Assembly: GCA_003160635.1 (NCBI GenBank)
Contig: PMLV01000164.1
Location: forward strand, 1 to 64,000
Direction of reading: 5' to 3'
Origin: Acidimicrobiaceae bacterium
Lineage (GTDB): Bacteria; Actinomycetota; Acidimicrobiia; Acidimicrobiales; RAAP-2
Length of the DNA: 64,000 nucleotides
Shown here: positions 54,584-64,000 of the stretch, piece after piece
How the letters are laid out: every line of letters starts with the position of its first letter
Numbering within the stretch: the stretch's first letter is position 1
Notes under the pieces: generated by a model
Databases searched by the model: none
What the model saw: the letters and a program-made list of their open reading frames with translations, nothing else
What the model was told of the DNA's origin: nothing
Translations under genes and position numbers: made by a program

Positions 54584-56044
54584 TCACTTTGCGGCGCGGG
54601 GGCCCTTCGCCGCATAGGAGCGCAGGCGGGCGCGGCAGTCCGCCGACTCCAACTCGATCACGTCGAAGACGGCGCCCGAACCCCCCGACCCGATGAGCGC
54701 CCGCAGCGCCTGCTCGCCCGAGCTCCCCGCCGTGGGCGCATCGGTGGTGATCAACACCAGCGGGATCTCGGGATGCGAGGCGTGGACGACGGCTGCCCGG
54801 CCGAGCGTCTTCCACAAGGTCTCGGCCTTGCGCAACCCGGCGCGCGTGCTTGTGAACGCTCCCGAGACGTCGAAGTACCAGAGCTGCCGCCTGGCATCGA
54901 CGCCGGAGAGACTGATCTCGATGCCGTTACCGACCTTCACATCGGTGACCACGTCGACGAACCCGCAGTGCTCGATCAGCTCCTTGGCCAGCTCCCGCGC
55001 CTTGCGCCCTTCGCTGATGGCCCGGGCGAGGAAGTCTGTGCCATCAGCGCCCTTGGCCGGTTGGGCGGCCGCCGTGCGACGGCGCCCGCCGCGGCGCGGC
55101 GCCTCGACCGGCACCGTCTCGTGCATCTGCAGTTCCTGTTCGGCCCGGATCCGTTGCTCGGCGATCTCGACGTAGGACGTCTCGGTGTCGTAGCCCACGA
55201 AGCGCCGTCGCGTCCGCACGGCCGCCACCCCGGTCGTCCCCGACCCCATGAACGGGTCGAGCACCAGATCGTCGCGATAGGTGTAGAGCTCGATCAGCCG
55301 CTGCGGAAGCTCGACGGGGAAGGGAGCGGGGTGCCCCACCCGCGTCGCCCGTTCGGCGCCGATCTCCCACACGTCGGTCGTCGCCTCGATGAACTCGTCT
55401 TTCGACACCGATATCTCCGACGGCAGTCCCTCCGCGGCGCGTCGCGGCCGGGACAGGGCGCGGTCGAACCGGCCCTTACTGGCGATGATCACCCGTTCGG
55501 TCACGTCGCGCAGCACCGGGTTGGCCGGGCTCTGGAATGAACCCCAGGCGCACGATCCGCTCGCCCCGCGGGCCTTCAGCCAGATCACCTCACCGCGCAG
55601 CAGCAGCCCGAGCTCGTCCTGCAGGATCCCGATCACGTCGGCCGACAGCGACCGGTAGGGCTTGCGTCCCAGGTTGGCCACGTTCACGGCGATCCGCCCG
55701 CCGGGCTCGAGCGTCCGCACCGCTTCGCCGAAGACGGCCGTCAGCATCTCGAGATAGTCGAAGTAGCTGGCCGGCACGTGCCCCTCGCCCAGCGCCTCCT
55801 CGTACTCCTTGCCGGCGAAATACGGCGGGGAGGTCACCACCAGGGCGACCGAGCCGTCCTCCACCTCTTCCATCTGCCGGGCGTCGCCCAGGATGGGTTT
55901 CTCGCCGATGGGAGAGCGCACCACGGTCTCGTCGGCGCTCACCACGGGGGCGGTGAACCGGCCGTAGAAACCGCTGGCGTCATGGCTCTCGCGCCGGCCC
56001 ACCCCGAAGGCGGAGGTGGAGGTGGGCTTCCGGCGACCGGTCAT
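54584..56044 (-). CDS. Beta-class N4/N6 DNA methyltransferase with C-terminal extra domain
   Basis: TSPPYFAGKEYEEALG then DPFMGSGTTGVAAVRTRRRFVGYD; C-term LWYFDVSGAFTSTRAGLRKAETLWKTLGRAAVVHA. Confidence 0.88.
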   Translation of the reverse strand: MTGRRKPTSTSAFGVGRRESHDASGFYGRFTAPVVSADETVVRSPIGEKPILGDARQMEEVEDGSVALVVTSPPYFAGKEYEEALGEGHVPASYFDYLEMLTAVFGEAVRTLEPGGRIAVNVANLGRKPYRSLSADVIGILQDELGLLLRGEVIWLKARGASGSCAWGSFQSPANPVLRDVTERVIIASKGRFDRALSRPRRAAEGLPSEISVSKDEFIEATTDVWEIGAERATRVGHPAPFPVELPQRLIELYTYRDDLVLDPFMGSGTTGVAAVRTRRRFVGYDTETSYVEIAEQRIRAEQELQMHETVPVEAPRRGGRRRTAAAQPAKGADGTDFLARAISEGRKARELAKELIEHCGFVDVVTDVKVGNGIEISLSGVDARRQLWYFDVSGAFTSTRAGLRKAETLWKTLGRAAVVHASHPEIPLVLITTDAPTAGSSGEQALRALIGSGGSGAVFDVIELESADCRARLRSYAAKGPRAAK

Positions 56045-56132
56045 CGTTCGCTCATGACCACGGTCCGCTCATGACCACAGTGATAGTACCGGGCTGTGTC
56101 GGTCCCTCCCGGGACTGCGCCGGGGGGAACGG

Positions 56133-57317
56133 TCAGGAAAGAGTGCGCACCAAAAGGGCGTCGCCCTGGCCGCCACCGCCGCACAGACTGGCCGCCGCCG
56201 TCCCGCCGCCGCGCCGCCTGAGCTCCTGCAGCACGGTCAGCGCCAGCCGGGTCCCCGACATCCCGATGGGGTGGCCGAGGGCGATGGCGCCGCCGTTCAC
56301 GTTGGTCACCTCTTCGCCGATCCCCAGATCGGCCATCGAGGCCAGGCCCACCGCGGCGAAGGCTTCGTTGATCTCGAACAGGTCCACGTCGCCGATGGAC
56401 TTCCCCGCCTGGGCCAGCGCCTTCTTGATGGCATTGGCCGGCTGCACGAGCAGAGAGGCGTCGGGCCCGGCCACCTGCCCGTAGCCGAGCACCTCGCCCA
56501 GGGGGGTCACACCGAGCGAGTCGGCCGTGGCCCGTGAGGTCACGATCACGGCCGCCCCGCCGTCGGAGATCTGGCTGGCGTTCCCGGCCGTGATCGTCCC
56601 TTCCTTGTCGAAGGCGGGCTTGAGGGCCCCGAGCGACTCGGCTGTCGTCCCCGGCCGCACCCCCTCGTCGGTGTCCACCACGATGGGGTCACCCTTGCGC
56701 TGGGGCACCGACACGTTCACGATCTCGTCGGCGAAGCGCCCCTCTTTGATGGCCGCCGCCGCCCGCTCGTGCGACAGCGCCGAGAAGCTGTCCTGGGCCT
56801 GGCGGCTGATCCCGGCCGCGGCGTTGTAGCGCTCGGTCCCGAGACCCATGGCGCAGTGGTCGAACTGGCAGTAGAGCCCGTCGTACATCATCGAGTCGAC
56901 CAGCTCGCCGTCGCCCAACCGGTAGCCGGCCCGGGCCCCGGGCAGCAGGTAGGGCGCCTTCGTCATCGACTCCATCCCTCCGGCCACCACCACGTCGGCC
57001 GCCCCGGACTGGATCATCAGGTCGGCCAGGAAGATGCTGTTGAGCCCCGAGAGACACACCTTGTTGATGGTGGTGGCGGGCACCGACAGGGAGATGCCGC
57101 CCTTCACGGCCGCCTGCCGGGCCGTGATCTGACCCTGACCGGCCTGCAGCACCTGGCCCATGAAGACGTAGTCGACCTGGTCGGCGCGCACCCCGCTGCG
57201 CTCGAGGGCGGCGGCGATGGCGAATCCCCCCAGGTCCATGGCGCTGAATCCGGCCAGGGCACCGGACAGCTTGCCGATGGGGGTGCGGGCGCCCCCGAGG
57301 ATGACGGATCCGGGCAT
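56133..57317 (-). CDS. Acetyl-CoA C-acetyltransferase (thiolase)
   Basis: MPGSVILGGARTPIGKLSGAL; NKVCLSGLNSI; GGAIALGHPIGMSGTR; SLCGGGGQGDALLV. Confidence 0.95.
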   Translation of the reverse strand: MPGSVILGGARTPIGKLSGALAGFSAMDLGGFAIAAALERSGVRADQVDYVFMGQVLQAGQGQITARQAAVKGGISLSVPATTINKVCLSGLNSIFLADLMIQSGAADVVVAGGMESMTKAPYLLPGARAGYRLGDGELVDSMMYDGLYCQFDHCAMGLGTERYNAAAGISRQAQDSFSALSHERAAAAIKEGRFADEIVNVSVPQRKGDPIVVDTDEGVRPGTTAESLGALKPAFDKEGTITAGNASQISDGGAAVIVTSRATADSLGVTPLGEVLGYGQVAGPDASLLVQPANAIKKALAQAGKSIGDVDLFEINEAFAAVGLASMADLGIGEEVTNVNGGAIALGHPIGMSGTRLALTVLQELRRRGGGTAAASLCGGGGQGDALLVRTLS

Positions 57318-57452
57318 GAGAACCTCCGAAAAAGGCCGACGACCACGTCCGGGCCGCCTGGCGGAGCCCATTCTAGGGTCCGACTCCGGCCCTCCGTCGA
57401 GTCGGAGTGACCCACGGGTAACCGGCGGGCGCCGGAGGTAACGTGCTCGGCT

Positions 57453-58793
57453 ATGCAAGCCATCCGAGACGCCATCCTGGCCGGTGCCGGCGGGGAGGAA
57501 CTGTCGGCCCTGCCCCTCCCCGAGTCCTACCGGGCCGCCTTCGTCCGCCGCGACGAGGTCGAGATGTTCGCCGGCGTCGACTCCGACGAGAAGGACCCCC
57601 GCAAGTCGCTCCACGTCTCGGAGGTGGCCGTCCCCGAGCTCGCCCCCGACGAGGCCTATATCGCCGTCATGGCCTCCTCCATCAACTTCAACACCGTCTG
57701 GACCTCGATCTTTGAGCCGCTGCCCACCTTCGGCTTCCTCGACCGCCTGGCCCGCGAGTCCACCTGGGGCGCCCGTCACGCCCTGCCGTACCACGTGGTC
57801 GGCTCCGACGCCGCCGGGGTCGTCCTCCGGGTCGGGTCTCTGGTCCGCAACTTCTCCCCCGGTGACAAGGTCACGGTCCACTGCAACTACGTCGACGACC
57901 AGGACCCCTCGGCCCACGACGACTCCATGCTGGCCGCCAACGAGCGCATCTGGGGTTTCGAGACGAACTTCGGCGGCCTGGCCGACCTGGCCGTCGTGAA
58001 GGCCAACCAGCTCATGCCCAAGGCCACCCACCTGAGCTGGGAGGAGGCGGCCGTCAACGCCCTGTGCAACTCCACCGCCTACCGCATGCTCGTCTCACGC
58101 AACGGCGCCGAGATGAGCCAGGGCGACAACGTCCTCGTCTGGGGGGCGTCGGGCGGCCTCGGCAGCTACGCCGTCCAGCACGTCCTGAACGGCGGCGGCA
58201 CCCCCGTCGGGGTGGTCTCCTCACCGTCCAAGGTGGCCCTTCTCCACGACCTCGGCGTGGAGGCCGTCATCGACCGCAAGGAGGCCGGCTACCGCTTCTG
58301 GAAGGACGAGCACACCCAGGACGAGTCGGAGTGGCGCCGCCTGGGCAAGGACATCCGTGCCCTGGTGGGCGACGACCCCGACATCGTCTTCGAGCACCCG
58401 GGCCGCCAGACCATGGGGGCGTCGGTCTTCGCCTGCAAACGCGCCGGCACCATCGTCACCTGCGCCGCCACCTCGGGCTACATGATCGAGTACGACAACC
58501 GCCACCTCTGGATGAAGCTCAAGACCATCAAGGGATCGCACTTCGCCAACTACCGCGAGGCCTGGGACGCCAACCAGCTCATCTGCAAGGGCAAGGTCGT
58601 CCCGCCACTGTCGGCCGTCTACCCCTTGGAGGACGTCGGTGAGGCCGCCTACCAAGTCCACCGCAACCTGCACGAGGGCAAGATCGGCGTCCTCTGCCTC
58701 GCCCCCACCGAAGGCCTCGGCATCGACGACCCCGGGCTCCGGGCCGAGGTGGGCGAGGACCGCATCACCTTGTTCCGCCGGCACGGCGCATGA
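57453..58793 (+). CDS. ccr: Crotonyl-CoA carboxylase/reductase
   Basis: MASSINFNTVWTSIFEPLPTF; VVGSDAAGVVLRVG; ICAATSGYMIEYDNRHLWMKLKTIKGSHFANY-type signature. Confidence 0.95.
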   Translation: MQAIRDAILAGAGGEELSALPLPESYRAAFVRRDEVEMFAGVDSDEKDPRKSLHVSEVAVPELAPDEAYIAVMASSINFNTVWTSIFEPLPTFGFLDRLARESTWGARHALPYHVVGSDAAGVVLRVGSLVRNFSPGDKVTVHCNYVDDQDPSAHDDSMLAANERIWGFETNFGGLADLAVVKANQLMPKATHLSWEEAAVNALCNSTAYRMLVSRNGAEMSQGDNVLVWGASGGLGSYAVQHVLNGGGTPVGVVSSPSKVALLHDLGVEAVIDRKEAGYRFWKDEHTQDESEWRRLGKDIRALVGDDPDIVFEHPGRQTMGASVFACKRAGTIVTCAATSGYMIEYDNRHLWMKLKTIKGSHFANYREAWDANQLICKGKVVPPLSAVYPLEDVGEAAYQVHRNLHEGKIGVLCLAPTEGLGIDDPGLRAEVGEDRITLFRRHGA

Positions 58794-59218
58794 GCGGCTC
58801 GGCCGCCTCCACCGGCCCGAAGTTGAGCGCCATCGACCACGTGGCCATCGCCGTCCACGACCTCGACGCCGGCATCGAGCACTACCGCGTCACCTACGGC
58901 GTGGACGTCGCCCACCGCGAGCGCGTCGAGTCCGACGGCGTCGAGGAGGCGCTCATCAAGGTGGGCGGCTCCTACGTCCAGCTCGTCTGCCCCACCCGCC
59001 CCGACTCGCCGGTGGCCAAGTTCTTAGCGAAGAAGGGTGAGGGCCTCCATCACGTCGGCTACCGGGTGGCGGACTGCGCGGCGGCACTCCAGCGGGTGAT
59101 CGACAACGGGGGCAAGGTCATCGACGAGGTCCCCCGGCCCGGCTCGCGCGGCACCACGGTGGCCTTCATCCATCCGAAGGGCGGCCTCGGCACCCTCATC
59201 GAACTCGTCCAGGAGTAA
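58790..59218 (+). CDS. mce: Methylmalonyl/ethylmalonyl-CoA epimerase
   Basis: IDHVAIAVHDLDAGIEHYR; KKGEGLHHVGYRV; VAFIHPKGGLGTLIELVQ. Confidence 0.93.
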   Translation: MSGSAASTGPKLSAIDHVAIAVHDLDAGIEHYRVTYGVDVAHRERVESDGVEEALIKVGGSYVQLVCPTRPDSPVAKFLAKKGEGLHHVGYRVADCAAALQRVIDNGGKVIDEVPRPGSRGTTVAFIHPKGGLGTLIELVQE

Positions 59219-59254
59219 ATCGACCTCCTCGCAGAGTAAGTAGCCTCGCGTTTC

Positions 59255-60811
59255 ATGGAACACCCGATGTCCCAACGCCTGGCCGACCTGAAGTCCCGCA
59301 AGGACGAGGCGCTGCACGCCGGCTCCCCCCGGGCCGTGGAGCGCCAGCACTCCAAGGGCAAGATGACGGCCCGGGAACGGATCGAGTACCTCCTCGACGA
59401 GGGCTCTTTCCAGGAGCTCGACATGCTGGCCCGCCACCGGGCCCACGGCATGGGCCTCGAGGAGAGCCGTCCCTACACCGACGGCGTCATCACCGGCTTC
59501 GGCGCCATCGACGGCCGCCGGGTCTGTGTCTTCTCCCAGGACTTCACCGTCTACGGCGGCGCCCTGGGCGAGGTCTTCGCCGAGAAGATCCACAAGATCA
59601 TGGACCTGGCCGAGTCCATCGGTGTCCCCATGATCGGCCTCAACGACGGCGCCGGGGCCCGGATCCAAGAGGGCGTGGTCTCACTCCACTCCTACGGCCA
59701 GATCTTCCATCGCAACGTCGCCGCCTCGGGCGTCATCCCCCAGATCAGCGTGATCATGGGCCCCTGCGCCGGGGGAGCGGTCTACTCGCCGGCCATGACG
59801 GACTTCATCTTCATGGTGAACGGCACCAGCCACATGTTCATCACCGGCCCCGACGTGGTGAAGACGGTCACCGGCGAGGACGTCACCTTGGAGGAGCTGG
59901 GCGGGGCCATGTCCCACGCCACCAAGTCCGGCGTGGCCACCTTCGTCGCCCCCGACGAGCGGACCTGCCTCGACGAGGTCCGCTACCTGCTGTCCTTCTT
60001 ACCCTCGAACAACCTGGAGGAGACCCCGATCGTCGAGGTGGGCGACGATCCCGACCGCGGCACCCCCGAGCTCGTCGACCTCATGCCGCCGTCGGCCACC
60101 CAGCCCTACGACATGAAGAAGATCATCGCCGCCGTGGTGGACGGCGAGGACTACTTCGAAGTCCATCCCCATTGGGCCATGAACATCACCTGCGGCTTCG
60201 CCCGCATCGACGGGCGCGCCGTCGGCATCGTGGGCAACCAACCAGCCGTCCTCGCCGGTGTCCTCGACATCGATTCGTCGGAGAAGGCGGCCCGCTTCGT
60301 CCGCACCTGCGACGCCTTCAACATCCCCCTCGTCACCTTCGTCGACGTCCCCGGTTTCATGCCCGGCACCGACCAGGAGTACGGCGGCATCATCCGCCAC
60401 GGGGCCAAGCTCCTCTACGCCTACTGCGAGGCGACGGTCCCGCGCATCCAGGTCATCACCCGAAAGGCCTACGGCGGCGCCTACGTCGTCATGAACTCCA
60501 AGTCCATCGGGGCCGACCTGGCCTTCGCCTGGCCGAGCGCCGAGCTGGCCGTCATGGGTCCCCAGGGAGCGGTCGAGATCGTCTATCGCCGGGAGCTGGC
60601 CGAGGCCGCCGATCCCGTGGCCCGCCGGGCCGAGCTGGTGGAGGAGTACACCGAGCGCTACGCCAATCCCTATATCGCGGCGGAACGCGGTTACGTCGAC
60701 GACGTCATCGATCCGTCCGAGACCCGCCGGGTCCTCGTCAAAAGTCTCCGGCTCCTGGCCTCGAAGCGCGAGGACCTGCCCAAGCGCAAGCACGGCAACG
60801 TCCCGCTGTGA
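59255..60811 (+). CDS. pccB: Propionyl-CoA carboxylase beta chain
   Basis: [75 protein letters not shown]. Confidence 0.96.
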   Translation: MEHPMSQRLADLKSRKDEALHAGSPRAVERQHSKGKMTARERIEYLLDEGSFQELDMLARHRAHGMGLEESRPYTDGVITGFGAIDGRRVCVFSQDFTVYGGALGEVFAEKIHKIMDLAESIGVPMIGLNDGAGARIQEGVVSLHSYGQIFHRNVAASGVIPQISVIMGPCAGGAVYSPAMTDFIFMVNGTSHMFITGPDVVKTVTGEDVTLEELGGAMSHATKSGVATFVAPDERTCLDEVRYLLSFLPSNNLEETPIVEVGDDPDRGTPELVDLMPPSATQPYDMKKIIAAVVDGEDYFEVHPHWAMNITCGFARIDGRAVGIVGNQPAVLAGVLDIDSSEKAARFVRTCDAFNIPLVTFVDVPGFMPGTDQEYGGIIRHGAKLLYAYCEATVPRIQVITRKAYGGAYVVMNSKSIGADLAFAWPSAELAVMGPQGAVEIVYRRELAEAADPVARRAELVEEYTERYANPYIAAERGYVDDVIDPSETRRVLVKSLRLLASKREDLPKRKHGNVPL

Positions 60812-61053
60812 CCCGAGAGGCGCGCACCGAGGTGCCGTCGGAGCCGGCGGTCACAGAGGGACGCACGACGGTGGTGGCCGTCCATCCCACTCCTGAGCCG
60901 GCCGTCCTCACCGCCATCGTGGCCGCCGTCGAGGAGGCGTGGCCCCGACCGGTGGTCAAAGACGGCGGCAACAAACAGCGGGTCGCGCCCTGGCGCTTCA
61001 GCGGTCGGTGGTGGACGAAACCCTCGGCCGTGCGACGGGACCGACCCGGCTGA
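60808..61053 (+). CDS. Acyl-CoA carboxylase epsilon subunit
   Basis: GTG overlapping pccB stop; VTREARTEV...[15 protein letters not shown]...[11 protein letters not shown]. Confidence 0.75.
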   Translation: MTREARTEVPSEPAVTEGRTTVVAVHPTPEPAVLTAIVAAVEEAWPRPVVKDGGNKQRVAPWRFSGRWWTKPSAVRRDRPG

Positions 61054-61056
61054 AGG

Positions 61057-61245
61057 GGGTGACGAAGAGCAACGCCCTGACCGATCACCAGGTGGAGCCC
61101 TTCATCGAGGATGGCTTCGTGCACCTCGGGCAGGTAGTCCCCGCGGAGGTCGTCTCGGCCGGGCAACAGGTCATTTGGTCCGATCTGGGACAGAGCCCCG
61201 ATGACCCCTCCTCGTGGACGGAGCCGGTCGTCCCGTTTCATGGCC
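61057..61245 (+). pseudogene. Truncated phytanoyl-CoA dioxygenase-like N-terminus
   Basis: VTKSNALTDHQVEPFIEDGFVHLGQVVPAEVVSAGQQVIWSDLGQSPDDPSSWTEPVVPF then coherence lost. Confidence 0.6.
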
Positions 61246-61340
61246 CAGGACCATGCCTACTCGCCGGTCGAGACCAGCATCCGCCGGGCCTTAACGACGG
61301 CGCTTCCGTGATTGCCCGTGATCGCGCTCGTTCGGTGGTC

Positions 61341-62636
61341 TTATCGGCTCTCGGGGATCCACTGCCCGTGCTCGAGCAACAAGGCGTCGACCAGAGCGCT
61401 GATCTGATCGAGGTCGAGCTCGGCTGACGTGTGCGGATCGAGCATCGCCGCCTGGTAGATGTGGTCGAGCCGCCCCGTCAGGGCCGCTTCGACGGTCAGC
61501 TCCTGGACATTGATGTTCGTCCTGACGAGCGCGGCGATCTGAGGGGGCAGGGCGCCGATCCGGGTCGGCTGCACACCGTTGCCGTCGACGAGGCAGGGAA
61601 CCTCGACGGTGCAGCCGGTGGGGAGGTCGTCGATCAGCCCCTCGTTGGCCACGTTGCCGTAGATAACCCGGGGCTTGCCCGTCTCGATGCTCCGGATGAT
61701 TGTCGCCGCATACTCGAAGCTCGGGCGTACCTCGATGGCGCCGTCGCCCTCGAGCCGGGCCCGCTCTCCCTCCCAGTCGGCCATCTGGGCCACGCAGCGT
61801 CTCGGGTACTCGTCGAGGGGGATGTTGAAGCGCTCGATGAGATCGGGCCGATCGTGTTTGATGAACCAGGGCACATATTCGGCGAAGTGCTCGCTCGACT
61901 CGGTCACGAAGTAACCGAAGTGGCGCAGCACTTCGTACCGGACGCGGTTGTCATCGGGGACGGCACCGGACTGACCGAGAGCCCGCAGCCGGGGATAGAG
62001 GTCCTCGCCGTCGTGCTCGAACGTCAGATAGAAGGCCATGTGGTTGATCCCTGCGGCCAGGTAGTCGATCTCACCGTAAGGAATGTCCAGGTCACGCGCG
62101 AGCTCAAAGGCAGTGCCCTGCACGCTGTGGCACAGACCCACCGTGCGGATGGGGCTGGCCCGGTTGATGGCCCGGCAGTTGATGGCCATGGGGTTCGTGT
62201 AGTTGAGGAACCAGACATCGGGGCACAGCTCCTCCATGTCGGCACACATGGCCAGCAGCACCGGGATCGTGCGCAGACCACGCATGATGCCGCCGATCCC
62301 CACCGTGTCACCGATCGTCTGGCGAAGGCCGAAACGCTTGGGCACCTCGAAGTCGGTGACAGTGCACGGTTCATAGCCGCCGACCTGGACCATGTTGATC
62401 ACGTAGTCAGCGCCGTCGAGCGCGGCGCGCCGGTCGGTTGTGGACGTGACTTTCGCCGGTGCATTCAAGGCCTCGCACACCTTCCGGGCGACCAGCTCAG
62501 AGGTGCCGAGGCGCTCGGCGTCGATGTCATGCAGGACGATCTCGGAGTCGGCCAGCTCCTCGTGGCCCAGGATGTCGCCGAGCAGGTTGCGGGCGAAGAC
62601 GGTGCTGCCGGCACCGAGGAACACTGTCTTTGGCAT
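61341..62636 (-). CDS. GH4-family alpha-galactosidase/alpha-glucosidase
   Basis: FLGAGSTVFARNLLGDIL; FLNYTNPMAINCRAIN; GLCHSVQGTAFEL; AAGINHMAFYL. Confidence 0.93.
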   Translation of the reverse strand: MPKTVFLGAGSTVFARNLLGDILGHEELADSEIVLHDIDAERLGTSELVARKVCEALNAPAKVTSTTDRRAALDGADYVINMVQVGGYEPCTVTDFEVPKRFGLRQTIGDTVGIGGIMRGLRTIPVLLAMCADMEELCPDVWFLNYTNPMAINCRAINRASPIRTVGLCHSVQGTAFELARDLDIPYGEIDYLAAGINHMAFYLTFEHDGEDLYPRLRALGQSGAVPDDNRVRYEVLRHFGYFVTESSEHFAEYVPWFIKHDRPDLIERFNIPLDEYPRRCVAQMADWEGERARLEGDGAIEVRPSFEYAATIIRSIETGKPRVIYGNVANEGLIDDLPTGCTVEVPCLVDGNGVQPTRIGALPPQIAALVRTNINVQELTVEAALTGRLDHIYQAAMLDPHTSAELDLDQISALVDALLLEHGQWIPESR

Positions 62637-62675
62637 CGGCCGGAGGCTACAACGCCACGTCAGCGGGTGACGGTT

Positions 62676-62749
<74 letters not shown>

Positions 62750-62753
62750 GGCG

Positions 62754-63998
62754 TCAGCGGGTGACGGCGGCCCGGTGCTCTTCGACCAGGGTGACGAGCT
62801 CGTCCATGATCCGGCCGAAATCGAAGTCCTTCGGCGTATAGACGGCCGCCACCCCTTTGTCGCGCAGGATCTTGGCGTCGTCGGGGGGGATGATGCCGCC
62901 CACGATGACGGGAACGTCGAGGCCGGCGGCGCGCAGGCGGTCGAGGATGTCGGGGACGAGATCGAGGTGGCTGCCGGAGAGGATGGAGATCCCTACGAGG
63001 TCGACGTCCTCGTCGCGCGCCGCAGCCACGATTTGTTCGGGCGAGAGCCGGATGCCCTGATAGATGACTTCGAAACCGGCGTCGCGCGCCGCCACCGCGA
63101 TCTGCTCGGCGCCGTTCGAATGGCCGTCGAGGCCGGGCTTGGCCACGAGCAGCCGCGGGGGGCCACCGGTGCGCTCGGCCAGGGCCCGGCTCCGCGCCCG
63201 GACTCCCGCCACCTCGTTGCCCCGGTGGCCGACGCCCCCGGAGATGCCGGTGGGGGCGCGGTACTCGCCGAAGATCTCGCGCAGTACCTGCGCCCACTCA
63301 CCTGTCGTCGCCCCCGCATGGGCCAGGGCGATGGTGGCGGGCATGACGTTGGTGTCGGGATCCTCGGCCGCGCGGCGCAGCGCGTCGAGGGCCTGGCGGA
63401 CCCGGGCCTCGTCGCGCCCCGCCCGCCAGGCGACGACGTCGTCGCGTAGGTGGGCCTCCTCGGCCGGGTCGACCCTCATGATGCTGGCGGCCCCGTCGAG
63501 ACCGGCGGCCAAGGGCGACGGTTCGGTCTCGGTGAAGCAGTTGACGCCGACCACCTGGAGCTCGCCCGTCTCGATGCGCCGGACCCGGTCGGCCTGGCTG
63601 CCCACCAGCCGGCGCTTCAGCTCGTCGACGGCCTCGAAGGCCCCTCCGAGAGCGAGGACATCGCTCAGTTCGGTCATGGCCGCCTCGGCCAGCTCGGCCG
63701 TCTTGGCCTCGATCACCACCGAACCCTCGAAGATGTCGTCGTACTCGAGCAGGTCGGTCTCGAAGGCCAGGATCTGCTGGATCCGCAGTGACCACTGCTG
63801 GTCCCAGGGCCGGGGCAGCCCGAGCGCCTCGTTCCAGGCCGGCAGCTGCAGGGCCCGGGCCCGCGCATCGCGCGAGAGGGTCACCCCGAGGGTCTCGAGC
63901 ACGATCCGGGGCACGTTGTTCTCGGGCTGCGCCTCGGTCAGGCCCAGTGAGTTCACCTGGACCCCGTAACGGAAGCGGCGGAGCAACGGGTCCTGCAC
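62754..63998 (-). CDS. ecm: Ethylmalonyl-CoA mutase (MeaA-like), N-terminus beyond window
   Basis: LRRFRYGVQVNSLGLTEAQPENNVPRIVLETLGVTLS; B12-binding KPGLDGHSNGAEQIAVAARDAGFEVIYQGIRLSPEQI. Confidence 0.92.
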   Translation of the reverse strand: MQDPLLRRFRYGVQVNSLGLTEAQPENNVPRIVLETLGVTLSRDARARALQLPAWNEALGLPRPWDQQWSLRIQQILAFETDLLEYDDIFEGSVVIEAKTAELAEAAMTELSDVLALGGAFEAVDELKRRLVGSQADRVRRIETGELQVVGVNCFTETEPSPLAAGLDGAASIMRVDPAEEAHLRDDVVAWRAGRDEARVRQALDALRRAAEDPDTNVMPATIALAHAGATTGEWAQVLREIFGEYRAPTGISGGVGHRGNEVAGVRARSRALAERTGGPPRLLVAKPGLDGHSNGAEQIAVAARDAGFEVIYQGIRLSPEQIVAAARDEDVDLVGISILSGSHLDLVPDILDRLRAAGLDVPVIVGGIIPPDDAKILRDKGVAAVYTPKDFDFGRIMDELVTLVEEHRAAVTR

Positions 63999-64000
63999 CC

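Overview
The window holds two blocks. (1) About 1..47,215 is most of a siphovirus-type prophage, almost all genes on +. It enters the window already inside its accessory/replication genes; I see no intact integrase or immunity repressor here. Order: Ala-Val-repeat protein end, ParB-like protein, Stf0-like sulfotransferase, beta-helix and glycosidase-like proteins, Rpf-like lysin, DnaB_N/RecA-like ATPase, VRR-NUC nuclease, WhiB, HTH, HNH, terS/terL, portal, protease, capsid, tail tube, frameshifted tail chaperone, tape measure, tail and fibre genes, lysis block. (2) About 47.4-64 kb is host actinobacterial DNA (Acidimicrobiia-like by flavour, an inference): two tRNAs, SRP RNA, PASTA protein, tadA, dnaX-recR, a DNA methyltransferase plus putative nuclease pair, thiolase, ccr, mce, pccB plus epsilon, GH4 and ethylmalonyl-CoA mutase. 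Most interesting signals: a prophage-wide bipartite promoter-like element GCTAGC-N7-cANNNT placed exactly 20 nt before the start codon at five late genes (predicted leaderless transcription) and close to four other starts; a 13-bp inverted repeat ATTCG-YCA-CGAAT at three intergenic sites, one abutting such a promoter; a CCGCGG cluster with a hairpin next to the replicative ATPase (candidate origin); a C9 tract that breaks a fibre gene whose paralogue shows the intact C-terminus; a roughly 28-copy 20-aa fibre repeat; a phage Stf0-like sulfotransferase; and a tRNA-Ser-derived integration scar. All calls come from reading the sequence; no database search was run.
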